A stretch of DNA of 64,000 nt from contig JAKSZT010020895.1 in assembly GCA_026826555.1 (NCBI GenBank), positions 510,053 to 574,052 of the forward strand. Reading direction: 5' to 3'. Below are positions 25,781 to 37,207 of this stretch, one piece after another. Positions within the stretch are counted from its first letter, which is position 1. Each line of letters opens with the position of its first letter. Origin of the DNA: Tolypeutes matacus. Its lineage: Eukaryota > Chordata > Mammalia > Cingulata > Chlamyphoridae. The position numbers and the translations under genes are program-made. A model generated the notes under the pieces. That model made no database searches and had not been told where the DNA came from. It saw only the letters and a list, made by a program, of their open reading frames with translations.

Positions 25781-25924
25781 GTGAGTAAAGTAAGGGAAAT
25801 AAAGGGAAAAAAAAATAAAAAGAACCTTTTAAAAAGAGAGAGAGAGAGATTCAAGAAAAGCTAATACAAAGAAAATATCTATATGCTCCCTGTCATAAAG
25901 TTCAGCTGGATGACTGATAACCTG

Positions 25925-26015
25925 GTGAATCACTTCTCAGGGAAGAGACAGAAATTGAACCTGGGACCTCATATATGCTAGGCAGAAATTCTTCCACTAA
26001 GCTATTCTGCCTCCC
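25925..26015 (-). mobile_element. tRNA-derived SINE fragment, antisense
   Basis: GAAATTGAACCTGGGACCTC is an antisense box B. It is followed by the tRNA-like arm ending CTAAGCTATTCTGCCTCCC. No tail is evident. It is nested in the L1 5' UTR. Confidence 0.6.
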
Positions 26016-26797
26016 TGGGTTAATTAGCCTTTTAGAAGCCTATCTGCCGCTTTTCCCTCTGGGAGGTTAGATCCCCTGCAGTCAGCTGGAGTCTTGTTGA
26101 TAGCAGTCTATCTCTGCCTCCTTACTGATGTAATTCCTCTCTTTAACTAGGTGGCTAGGAATGACCACCTCCCTGAGGCGATCCCCCTCTCCTCTCCCTC
26201 CCCTCTCCTTGTTGAGCCGAGGTCACTTCTTATATTCAAGGGGGACCCAGCTGACTAACTTGCCACAAAGAAATCACTGTCCACCTTCCCAGATCCCTCT
26301 TCCTCACAGGGAATCTGACATCACACTCCCGTTTGGAGCAGGGGCCTAGGTCTCCCACTAGTCTGTCCACCCTGAGGGCTGGGTATGTGTGCCCCTTCCA
26401 ACCACTGAGGTAAGCAATCTATGATTACTCCTGGCTTCCCTATCTGTCCAGTACCCTCCTAGATGACTCAGAGCACCTTCCCATGGAAGTAGATGTCTGT
26501 GCTACTCTCAGTTAGATACATTTGCCAGGAGTTTTACCCTCACTCAATATCTCGGGAGTTGAGGAGGGGAGCCTTTCCCAGCTTTGGGGAATTTAATAAC
26601 TCATGATTACTTGTTTTGGCTTCTTTGTGACTCTGATCCTCAATCTTCTGGGAGTTGGTAAGCAGTGTCTTGATTTGCTGTGTCCCAAAGCAGGTCCCCC
26701 CAGCAGCCTTTGACTTTTGCTTTGTTGTTTTAGTGAGAGCTAAGCCTTAGCTCCCTAACACATCGGTAATGTTCCCACAATCCCCCAGTTCTTGAAT

Positions 26798-27330
26798 ATC
26801 TTTATAGATCTTTTGACTAGATGTTTTATCCATTTTTGAAAGTGGTGTATTAAAATCTCTGACTATTAATGTAGAAACTTCTATTTCTCTCTTCAAATTT
26901 GTCAGTGTTTGCTTTATATATTTTTGGGGCTCTGCTGTTAGGTGAATATATATTTATAATTGTTACATCTCCTTGTTGAATTGACCCCTTTACCAGGACA
27001 TAATAACTATCTTTGTCCCTTGTAAGTTTTTTTTTGACTTAAGGTCTATTTTATCTGATATTAATATAGCTACTCCAACTCACTTTTTGTTACTGCTTGC
27101 AAGGTATATATTGTATCCATCTTTCACTTTCACCCTACTTGTATCTTTGAATTTAAGCTGATTCTCTCACAGACATCATATTGTTGAGTCATGCATTTTT
27201 ATAAATTGTACCAGTCTCTGATTTTTGACTGGAGAGTCTAGTCCATTTACATTTATAGTCACTACTGATAAATCAGGACATTCTAGTGACATTTTGCTAG
27301 TAAGCATTTCCATTCATAACTTTTTTCCCC
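26798..27330 (-). mobile_element. Older L1 ORF2 N-terminal fragment, antisense
   Basis: Antisense of the L1 endonuclease region: TTTTTGAAAGTGGTGTATTAAAATC, GCTCTGCTGTTAGGTGAATAT and TGGAGAGTCTAGTCCATTTACAT are the usual antisense words, the last marking the start of ORF2. It has diverged more than the neighbouring L1, whose insertion cut it. Confidence 0.8.
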
Positions 27331-27359
27331 CTCAATTCTTCCATTAGTACCCACTTTAA

Positions 27360-29242
27360 TATTTATTTGAATTTTATGTCATCCCATTTAAGTAATTTCT
27401 GTTTTCTATCTGGATATATTTTTCATATATTTTCCTTATACTATATGTAGCTAATGTCTTCTTTTGTGAAAATTGGCATTATAGTAATTTTGAAATAAGT
27501 TATGAAATCTGTTAGCAATTTGTTCTTCTTTAGATAGTCTTAATTCTTCTTGGCTGATGTAGTTCTGTTATATTTTGAATCACATACAATTTGCCAAGAA
27601 TAGGTCCTACAAGATTTGGGGTTAATTTTTCTGACTATATAGATAAATTTAGGAAAAACTGAAATCTTTGAAATAGTGTACATTCATATCACTGAGAATG
27701 ATATAGCATCCATTCCAGATCCAGAATGGCTGTGTTTTCCTTTGAACAGGTCTGAAAAGTGTGAAAAAACTGTGAAATATGTGGCTTTGTGATCATTTAT
27801 TTTCTATTTTACTTAATTTTATAAAATATCTGTTCATTCATTTTGAAACATGTTTTCAGAATATAATATGTCTTCAGAGAGTATTTCAATTTAACTGGAA
27901 GGCATATTGTTATGAATACACTATTTAAAGAAGCCATTTTAGTCTTTGGTATTTGAAAATGAACACATGGATAACAAATATCCTAACTGTGATAGTTTTA
28001 AACTCTCCTGTATGTACTCATCTCCACAGAGAAAACAAATGGCAACTAGATTCTACACAATATACTTAAAATCATGTTAGAGTTTTAAAGAGCTAATCAT
28101 TTTAAAGATAAACAGTGATTCTGAAGGCAAACTTTTGATTAATGACATACAAATTAAATTTTTACTTCATGATAGTTTCAATTTGTAAAGATAGTATTCC
28201 TTATGGTTCACATCCATTTACCTCTATTATTAAATCTTAAATTAGTATGATACATTTGTTACCAGTAATAAGTCATTATTGATATATTTTCCTTAAAGTC
28301 CATAATTTATTCAGATTTCCTTAGTGTTTATCTATGATCACCACTCACCCTGAACTCCTGCAAATTTCTACTAAAGATACAACATTATCTTTATGTATTG
28401 TGTCTTCTCAGGCTGCTCTTGGCTATGACATGTTTCTCAGATTTTGTTTTTTGATGACTTGACAGTTTTTTGATGACTTGACTAGTGAGCTATTTAATAA
28501 AAAATCCTGAAGTGGTATTTTGATGATGTTTTCCTCATGCTTACACTAGAGTTATGTGTTTCACAGGAAGATCACAAAGTTAAATTGCCATTTTTTCACA
28601 TCATATCAAGGGTACATGCCATCAGCATTACTTCTCACTGTTGATATTCACCTGAAGTAGTGTTTGTCAGGTTTCTCTAGTGTAAAGTTCTTATCTTTTT
28701 ACCTTTAATTGTTTAAGGAATTCTAAGGAATGAAATGATTTCTTTGAATGTACTAATTATTATTTTTTCATGCAATATACACATACAGTTTATAATAGTA
28801 ATATAGTATCATATAATAAAAATAGCTCTAATTAGGTTGTTGAAGTTCACATATTTTTCTTAAGCATATAATAATATTTAGTAAATATTGTATTAGATAA
28901 TACATAAACAATAGTGAAAAGTAAAGTGTATATTATGCCTAGATTAACAGGAATACTTTAAAATCAGATAGGTTGAAAAATTTAACTCCACTTCAATGAA
29001 CTAGTCAGATGAAGAGTAATAAAAATTAAAAATCTCTAAAAAAAAAAAAACAACGGCTTCTTTGGAGCAGGATTTTTGTAGAAAAAGCATAAAGAGAGAA
29101 TTAGGCAAATAATAAAAAGGAAGAAGATGTGTATTGGAAACTGCTAATATCTGACTAGATATTAGCTAAGACCCCACATTTCATTTCCTTCCCAATAGTC
29201 AATGGAATTTTCAGTTATTTCAAAAAGAGACAATTCTTTGTA
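27360..29242. other. AT-rich intergenic DNA, no feature recognised
   Basis: No coding signature, SINE or clear LINE segment was recognised. A short imperfect direct repeat (TTTTTTGATGACTTGAC twice near 28446-28484) is the only visible structure. Confidence 0.5.
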
Positions 29243-29300
29243 TCACATGTATGATTCATTCTTCACATGCTGGTCCCTTAGCGTGTAAATGACAGGGTTC

Positions 29301-29313
29301 AAAAGTGGAGCAA
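29301..29313 (+). repeat. Target-site duplication, left copy
   Basis: AAAAGTGGAGCAA, inside the seventh-helix codons of the receptor. The partner is at 35653-35665 with two mismatches. Confidence 0.85.
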
Positions 29314-31726
29314 GAAAACTGTAGGAACATGGCTTTGGATTACCAGATAATGCTCATCACTCTCAAAAAATAACAGAGAAAAAGCCTAAGGCTGACAGAG
29401 GGATCAGTTTTGGGTGTCAACAGACAAGGACAGTGCTTCACAACTTCCAGGAGTGTGAGGGACAAAGAGATGAAGAAGCCAAAACAACAAACTTTGAGTT
29501 ACTGCACCTCTTAGCTGCTAAGATGGGCTCCCCTACCCTACCCTCGAGATATTCTGTGGCAGTAAAACTTGTGGCACATTGAAGCTGAATGAGAGGGTAG
29601 CAGACATATTCCTCCTTGCCAGCTGTTACAAGGAAAAAGGGAGGGGTGATTTTCTTCCGTGAATTCAGCCAGTGGAGCCCACTTTGAATCTTGGCTCTGG
29701 CCAGATGAAAACAAAGGACTACTGAGAGAGATACACTTCTGTGGATAGGTGCACCAGCAAGTGCCACCTGCTGACAAACCTGGAAATTACATGGACAGGA
29801 ACTGCTTTTAGAGTTTCTTTACCCCAACCCTGAGAGAAAGCCTGCACCCATTAGTGAGTCCCTGATATGGTTTTTGGTAACCTAAGCTAGGCAATTTTAA
29901 AGACTTATGATAATTTGAACCAAATTTCAAAGAGCTGTGAAAAAATAGTAACAATAGGCAAGGGAGAGAAATTGTCCATTAGAGTAAATTCACCAACATA
30001 TTAGATGCTTAGGGTGAGAATTGAGGAAGTGTGTAGAAATGAAGAATATTAGAAAGTGTAAAAAAATAGACTACATTATGATACAACTGAAAGCCAAAGA
30101 ACAAAATGGATAAGTTAAATAACACCTTACAGTTATGACATTGGATGTTAATGGCTTGAACTCCCCAATCAAAAGACATAGACTGATAGAATGGATTAAA
30201 AAATATGACCCATCAATATGTTGTCTACAAGAGATTCACCTCAGATATAAGGGCACAACCAAGATAAAAGTGAAAGGTTAGAAAAATATATTCCATGCAA
30301 ATAATAACCAAGAAAGAGCTGGAGTAGCATACTAATATTGAACAAACTAGATATGAAATGCAAAGCTGTTATAAGAGATGGAGAAGGTCATTATTTATTA
30401 ATAAATGGGCAATTCAACAAGAAGAAATAACTATTCTAAATATTTATGCACCTATCCTCAGTGCCCCAAGATACCTGAGGCATATATTGGCAAAGCTGAG
30501 GGGAGAAATAAACATCTTTACAATAATAGTTGGAAACTTCAATACACCACTCTCAGTATTGGATAGAACATCTGGACAGAAAATAAATAAAGAAACAGAG
30601 AACTTGAATAATATGATGAATTAACCAGACCTAACAAACATCTATATAGCATTGCATCCAAAAGAGCAGGATATATATTCTTTTCAAGTGCACATGGATC
30701 TTTCTTTAAGAAAGACCATAAGTTGGGTCACAAAAAAAGTCTAAGTGAATTTAAAAAGATTGAAATTATACAAAACAATTTATATTGCTTATATTGTTTA
30801 TACAATTATATATTGTTTAAACAATTATAACAACAAGTTATGATCAGAGAAATCATAACAGAATGAAACTAGAAATCAATAATGGACAGAAAAATTCATA
30901 TACAGAGATTAAAGAACACATTCTTAAACATCTATTGGGTCAAAGAAGAGATTGCAAGAGAATTCAAGAAATGTCTTGGGACAAATGTAAATGAGAACAC
31001 AACATATCAAATTCTATGAGACTGCAAAGGCACTGCTCAGAGGGAAAATTACAGCCCTCAATGCTTACATTAAAATAGAAGAAAGCTAAAATTGAAGATC
31101 TAACTTCACACCTGGAATAACTAGAAAAAGAACAGCAAACTTATCCCAAAACAAGCTGAAGGAAAGACATACTAAAGATCAGAGCAGAAATCAATGAAAT
31201 AGAAAATAAATAAAAACAGTAGAAAGAATCAACAAAATGAAAAGTTGGTTCTTTGAGAAGATCAACAAAATTGACAAACTCTTAGCTAGACTGACAAAGA
31301 AAAAATGAGAGAAGATACAAATAAATAAAATCAGAAATGAGAGGGGGTTCATTACAACTGACACCGAAGAAATAAGAGAGATCATAAGAGTATACTTTGA
31401 ACAATGTATGCCAAAAAACTAGAAAATGTAGATAAGGTAGACAAAGCCCTGGGTACACAGGAACCACCTACCCTGACTTTAGAAGAAATAGAAGACCTCA
31501 AAAAAACAATCACAAGTGAAGAGATTGAAACAATCATCAAAAATCTCCCAAAGATGAAAAGCCCAGAACTAGACGGCTTTACAGGTGAATTCTACCAATC
31601 ATTCAAAGATGAACTAATACCAAACTTGCTCAAGTTCTTCCAAAAAAATTGAACCGGAAAGAATGCTACCAAACTCAATCTATGAAGCCAACATCACCCT
31701 AATACCAAAACCAGATAAAGATACAA

Positions 31727-31840
31727 CAAAATGTTTGTATGTATTGTGAGAATTTTGATTTTTACCCATAATAATAAAAAAAAAAAATAAATAAATAAAT
31801 AAATAAATATTTCTAAAAAAAAAAAAAAAAAAAAAAGAAA
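31727..31840 (+). mobile_element. Short LINE 3' tail nested in ORF2
   Basis: TGTATTGTGAGAATTTTGA, then TTTTTACCCATAATAAT, then a long A-run with (AAAT)n. The same terminal sequence is antisense at 22690-22740 and 56365-56420. ORF2 resumes after the A-run with GAAAATCAGTGACCAATATC, a family-typical phrase. Extreme 5' truncation of a LINE copy is the simplest reading. Confidence 0.75.
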
Positions 31841-33926
31841 ATCAGTGACCAATATCTCTAATGAATATAGACACAAAATTCTTCAACAAAATACTTGCAA
31901 ACAGAATCCAAAATCACGTGAAAAGAATTATACACCAAGATAAAGTCGATTTTATCCCAGGTATGCAAGATTGTTTCAACACAAGAAAACCAATTAGCAT
32001 AATAAACCGCATTGATAAATTGAAGAAGAAAATACACATGATCCTCTCGATGGATGCAGAAAAGGCATTTGATAAAATACAGCACCCTTTCTTGATAAAA
32101 ACACTCCAAAAAACAGGAATAGAAGGAATCTTTCTCAATATGGTAAAATACATATATGAAAACCTACAGCTAACATTGTAATCAAAGGTGAAACACTGAA
32201 AGCTTTCCCTCTGATATCAGGAGCAAGACATGGATGCCCACTGTCACCAGTATTATTCAATACTGTGCTAGAATTTCCAGCTAGAGAAATTAGGCTGAGC
32301 GGAGAAATAAATGGCACCCAAATAGGAAAGGAAGAAGTAAAACTTTCACTATTTGCTGATGACATGATCCTATATCTAAGAAATCCTGAAAATTTCACAA
32401 CAAAGCTCCTAGAATTAATAAATGAGTTCAGCAAAGTGGTGAGATACAAGATTAATACACAAAAATTGATAGTGTTTCTATACACTACTGATGTGCAATC
32501 TGAGGAGGAAATCAGAAAAAAATTTACTTATAATTATGACTAAAACAATCAAATATTTAGGAATAAAATTAACAAAGGGCATAAAAGATATGTATTCAGA
32601 AAACTACAAAACATTTCTAAAATAAATTGAAGAAAAATTAAATGGAAGGACATTCTGTGTTCATAGATTGGAAGACTAAATATCATTAAGATGTCTATTA
32701 TACCAAAACTGATTTACAGATTCAACACAATCCCAATAAAAATCCCAATAGCCTTTTTCGCAGAAATCAAAAAGCCGATAATTACATTTATATGGAAGTA
32801 TAAGGGACCCAGAATAACAAAAAAATATCTTTAAAAAGAAGAACAAAGTTGGAGGACTGTCACTTCCTGGCTTGAAAGCATATCACTTAGCCACAGTCGT
32901 AAAAACAGTATGGTACTGACATAAGGACAGACAGATTGACCAATGGACCCGAATCTAGAATGCAGAAATTGACTCTCACATCTACAGTCAAGTGATTATG
33001 ACACAGTTGTTAAGCCCACCCAATTGGGCCAGAACTGTCTATTCAACAAATGGTGCTAGAAAACTGGATAGCCATATCCAAAAGAAAGAGAACCCCCATC
33101 TCACACCTCATATAAAAGTTAACTCAAAATGGATCAAGGATTTAAATATAAAAACAACAACCATAAAACTCCTAGAAGAAAAGTAGGAAAACATTGTCAA
33201 GATGGTAGCTTCTTAAACCTTATGCCCAAAGCACAAGCAACAAAAGCAAAAATAGGTAAATGGAACTTACTCAAAATTCAATATTTTTGTGCTTCAAAGG
33301 ACTTTGTCAAGAGGGTTAAAAGGCAGCTGACTCAATGGGAGAAAATATTTGGCAATCACTATCTGATAAAGGTTTAATATCCATGATATATGAGGAGCTC
33401 ATACAACTTGACACTAAAAAGACAAAGTATCTGATTTAAAAAAAAGACTTATAAAGGCAACTGCCCGAAGAAAAAATACAAATGGTGAAGAAACACATGA
33501 AAAAATATTCAATATCACTAACAATTTGGGAAATGGAAATCAAGACTACAATGAAATATCATTTCACACCTATTAGACTGACCACTATTAAAAATGTGGA
33601 AAACTGTAAATAGTGAAGAGGATGTGGAGAGATAGGAATGCTTATTCACTATTGCACTGTTGGTGGGAATGTAGAATGGTACAGCCACTGTGGAGGACTG
33701 TTTGGCAGTTCCTAAGGAAGTTGAATATAGACTTGCCATGGGACCCAGCAATACCATTGCTAGGTATATATATACCCAGAAGAACTGAGAGCAGTAACAC
33801 AAACAAATCTGCATATCGATGTTCATAGCAGCTGTGTTCACAATAGCCAAAGTTGGAAATAACCCAGGTGTCCATCAACTGATGAATGTATAAACACATT
33901 GTAGAAAATATGCATGATGGAATCTT

Positions 33927-34907
33927 TTTTTTTTTTTTTTTAATAGTTTAGCTTACTAGTTTATTGGTGTTAAAACCTGTACCTACAGAATGCAGAGAAA
34001 TATTCCACAGAATACATGTAAGTCATGGATTTTCCAAACATTGTCACAATATTTTTGTGCTAGCAATTTCTCTTTGGTCAATACTTTGTAAATAAAAATG
34101 TTTCTAATTGGAAGATAATTTAGCCTTTATTTAATCAAATTAGATAGTTTTTGAAAGAAGGATTCAAACTTCTATACCGCAAGGGGAACATATACTAAAG
34201 TGAGCATATTTTGACTGTAAGACCATTATCCTTTGCATCCATCATGCTTGTTCTTAGAACATGATTAGATTTTCTTATCTTTTCTATTCATATGAGTTTT
34301 TACCCTAAATCACCTTTTAGTTCCAGATTTTCCCCATCCTATTTTTCATCTTTGCAAATTGGAAGAAATAAATTAAAGGATGTTACTATGGTATAAAACA
34401 CAGCCAATGCAGCTTAGAAAACTAAAACAGAGGGTAAGAGCTAAGAAACGTCATATCACATTTATCTTTATAGACATCCATAAGAATGAAATTACTCTCC
34501 TGCAGGGATGTTCACCTTCATTTCTTGCTGAAGGTACAGGACGGGTTCCCTTGAGTTATCTATTGGAGGTACCTAATGATTCAGAAACACTTTGTTTGTA
34601 AAGACTTTGAATAATTATTATTTTGCTTTGTCTCTTGGTTTTCATTTTACAGTTATTTCCATTATAGAAGGCCTCTTTTTGTAGAGAACATGTGGTAAAT
34701 AGTACCTCCTGGATGTACACAGAGGACTTCATTTGACAACAGAGCCACTGGTCATGGGCAATTATTAACCCAGGTGATGATCTGTAGAGAAAGGGACCCA
34801 TATACAATGGAAATAAAATATCTGTTGTATGCTTGATGTATTATTTTATGCTTATTAATCTTTTATTTTACAAAATGAGTACAATAATTAACTAATACAT
34901 GGAAAAA
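33927..34907 (-). pseudogene. Retrocopy of an unidentified polyadenylated transcript
   Basis: On the minus strand the insert ends in CACCAATAAACTAGTAAGC, then CTATT and a run of about 15 A (T-run at 33927-33941). That is a canonical AATAAA signal some 20 bases before poly(A). It is flanked by GGAATCTT on both sides (33919-33926 and 34908-34915). The host ORF2 is interrupted at ATGGAATCTT and resumes with ATGCAGCAGTAAG, as the L1 family requires. The body of about 970 bases has no long reading frame (83 codons at 34556-34807 at best) and is not a recognised LINE or SINE. It is probably a 3' UTR or non-coding RNA copy. Source gene unknown. Confidence 0.75.
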
Positions 34908-35652
34908 GGAATCTTATGCAGCAGTAAGAAGAAATGAAGTCATGAAACATATGACAACATTGATAAACCTAGAAGTCATCATGTTGAATGAAGCAAGCCA
35001 GACACAAAATGAAAAATATTGTATGTTTGCCTTATTATGAACTAAATATATTATGTGAAATATAAATATATTATGTGAAAAATGAATATAGGTAGAATTG
35101 CATATATAAGATCATTCTTCCTTGAAGCTGAACAAATGTAAGGTAATATCAGACAAAAAAAAAAACAACACTTTATACTAAGTGAAGGAGATCAGATACA
35201 GAGTACTACATATTGTATGATTCCATTTATATAAAACATAAATATAAATTAATTCATAAAGATGAAAGGAGATTAGTTGTTAAGTAGGTCTGCAGAAGAA
35301 ATGCTAAGAGGTGTGGAGTCTTTCTTCTTAGAATAATGAAAATGCCCTAAAAATTTTGAGATGATGAATGTACATCATCTCAAAAATTGATTATACACTT
35401 TGGATAGAATAGCCAGAAACAGCAGTTATGTACAGTGGAGGAAGCATAGAGAGACTGAGAGGTGAGAAATTTTCTTGTTTGTTTGCTAGTCTGTTTTTTT
35501 GTTTATTATTATTATTGAAATAATGAAAACAATCTAATAATGATTGAAGTGATGAATGCACAACTATATGATTATAGCAAATACCATTGATTGTACACCT
35601 TGGATGAATTGTATATTTTATTAATATGTATCAATAAAATTGAATATTTTAT

Positions 35653-35665
35653 AAAAGTGGGGTAA
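35653..35665 (+). repeat. Target-site duplication, right copy
   Basis: AAAAGTGGGGTAA, partner of 29301-29313. On the minus strand it reads as the end of the TPLL codons of the receptor. Confidence 0.85.
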
Positions 35666-37207
35666 ATGCCATATAGAGCACCACAATTCTCTTAGAAAAA
35701 GAAATCCTTTGTTTCAAAGAGAGTTGAATATACATGAAGATGCAACTGCCAAAAAAAAAAAGCAGATGACAATTATGTGAGAATACCAAGTAGAAAATGC
35801 CTTTTCTCCTCTGATTAGTTAAAGGGAACTCTAGAATTCTCAATGCAATGTAGGAGTACTATATTATCACCATTCCCAACATGACCACAAGTGTCAACAA
35901 ACCTGAAATGAAACCCAATGTCTCAATGAGTCAAGTGTCTGAGCAAGGAATTTTCAGGAGGGGAGTAGTATCACAGAAGAAATGATCAACAATGTTGGAG
36001 GCACAGAAGTCAAGGTTTAGACCCAAGGCCAGTGGTAGAAAGATGGCAAAGAACCCAGAGAGCCAACAACTGAGGACAAGCTTTGTGCAAATTTTGCTGT
36101 TCATGATGGTTGTGTAGTGCAGGGACTTACAGATGGCAACAAAGCAGTCAAAGGACATGGCTGCCAGCAGGTAAAATTCAGATGCTCTAGGAAGGAAAGG
36201 AAAAAAAAAAAAAAGAAAAGAAAAAAGAACCTTGAGCAGTACAGCTGTTGTAGGAAATGGTTTTGTCCCCAGTTGCCAAAATAAACAACAATTTAGGGAT
36301 GCATGTAGTTTTAAAAGAGATTTCTTAGGGAAAAATTCCAAAGGAAAAAATACATGGGAGTCTTGAGCTGAGTAACCAGCAGAGAGTGTGTGGTGTTGAT
36401 TAGATTGTCAGTGATGCTGAGCAAGTAGGTGAGCAGCAGGAAAATAAATAACAAAACTTTTAATTGTGTGTCATCAGTCAAACCAGCTATGATAGCACTA
36501 TAACTCTTGTTTGGTTTACCATTACCATCTCTGGCTTTTACTAAGTCTGAACAGAAAAATAAAAATGAAAAATATACACATGATAGAGTTCCAGGAAATT
36601 GGCCTTGGAGTAGGCAGGCAGGGCTAAGCTCTCTCACAAAAACAATGGAGAAAGAGTCAAAGCCTGTCTGAAGGACCTGCTTTGGAGTCAGCAATCCAGG
36701 ACAGCATGATATTGGCATGAAGGCAGACAGATTAACCAATGGATCCAATTCAAGAACTCAGAAATAGACCCTTCAATCTACAGTCAAGTAATTTTTGACA
36801 AGGCTGTAATTCCAGCTGTGCTAGAATAGTCTATTCAGCAGCTGGTGCTGAGAAAACTAGATAGCCTCATCCATAAGAAAGAAAGAAGAACCCTATCTCA
36901 CATATTATATGAAAATTAACTCAAAACATATCAAAGACCTAAATATTAAAGCAAAAACCATAAAACTCCTAGAAGAAAACGTAGGAAAACATCTTCAAGA
37001 TCTTGTGGCAGTCTCACTATCCTGATTTTGTGATAATCAGGGTAGGCTAACCATTCGCTATATTAGAAACCATGCATTTGTTCCCAACCTAGTTTTTCTC
37101 CCTAGGTCTGGCTTTTAGAATGCTGGTGATAAAGTAAGCCTGATTTATTGTAGGACCACCCTGTATGGGAAAAGACTGTAACTTTGGTTTATCTTTGGTC
37201 AACCTTA

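Larger units (their letters stand above)
18574..26785 (-). mobile_element. Near full-length LINE-1, minus strand
   Basis: On the minus strand it contains, in order, a 5' UTR (26785 down to about 24490), ORF1 (24350-23480), ORF2 (about 22437-19200) and a 3' UTR ending in poly(A), seen as a T-run at 18574-18585. A later insertion at about 22640-23450 separates the two reading frames. The ends are flanked by CAGTGTCTTGTAT (18561-18573) and CAGTTCTTGAAT (26786-26797), a plausible but imperfect target-site duplication. Without the nested insert it is about 7.4 kb, longer than a typical L1, mostly because of the long 5' UTR. Confidence 0.85.
24490..26785 (-). promoter_or_regulatory. L1 5' UTR (promoter region) with tandem units
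   Basis: Lies upstream of ORF1 on the minus strand. The distal end (about 26785-26160) aligns, when reversed, with the 5' end of the L1 at 29314: GAAGCCAAAACAA, CTCGAGATATT or CCCGAGATATT, and GAGGCTCCCCT-type words occur in the same order. That supports a genuine 5' end rather than unrelated flank. The proximal part (24495-25780) is a purine-rich two-unit tandem repeat. A SINE fragment interrupts at 25925-26015. Confidence 0.7.
30135..35040 (+). pseudogene. L1 ORF2 remnant in the receptor L1
   Basis: Starts ATGACATTGGATGTTAATGG (MTLDVNGLNSPIKRHRL). The endonuclease block at 30358-30624 has IVGNFNTPLSVLDRTSGQK, where the GDFN aspartate is asparagine. Reverse transcriptase blocks are the best preserved in the window: [17 protein letters not shown] and [17 protein letters not shown] at about 31935-32095, and the catalytic [13 protein letters not shown] at 32350-32390. 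The C-terminal [18 protein letters not shown] is at about 33680. Interrupted by stops, frameshifts and the two nested insertions, so inactive. Confidence 0.9.
29314..35652 (+). mobile_element. LINE-1 inserted in the receptor gene
   Basis: Begins with an L1 5' UTR (29314-29900) related to that of the L1 at 18574-26785. ORF1 appears to be missing: the 5' UTR leads within about 230 bases to the ORF2 start at 30135. ORF2 runs to about 35040, and a 3' UTR with CAATAAAATTGAATATTTTAT ends at 35652. Two later insertions are nested in it: a short LINE tail (31727-31840) and a transcript retrocopy (33927-34907). Flanking repeats at 29301-29313 and 35653-35665 mark a target-primed insertion. Confidence 0.9.
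29243..36528 (-). pseudogene. Olfactory receptor pseudogene, OR6C-like, split by an L1
   Basis: Olfactory receptors are seven-helix odorant receptors of sensory neurons. Minus-strand reading starts at an ATG at 36528 or 36522 (MVNQTRV), then shifts frame to GLTDDTQLKVLLFIFLLLTY and LKTPMYFFL (first helix and loop, about 36490-36335). Next come FWQLGTKPFPTTA (about 36280) and, after an A-run (about 36199-36213), EFYLLAAMSFDCFVAICKSLHYTTI. In that block the family's MAYDRYVAIC reads MSFDCFVAIC. LGLNLDFCASNIVDHFFCD, a stop near 35930, LIETLGFISGLLTLVVMLG and FGSCIFMYIQLSLKQR follow, ending MAFTPLL at about 35653. The missing C-terminus (PLLNPVIYTLRDQHVKNESYM, stop at 29245-29243) lies beyond the L1 at 29314-35652, in frame with it. 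The subfamily is inferred from motif memory. Confidence 0.9.

Noticed and set aside
29438..29767. 109-codon minus-strand frame next to the receptor end
   Set aside because: It matches, in antisense, the 5' UTR of the L1 on both sequence and position; not receptor sequence.
36560..36748. Upstream extension of the receptor frame (minus strand) as an N-terminal domain
   Set aside because: This part is L1 5' UTR and ORF2 read backwards. The receptor starts at about 36528-36522.
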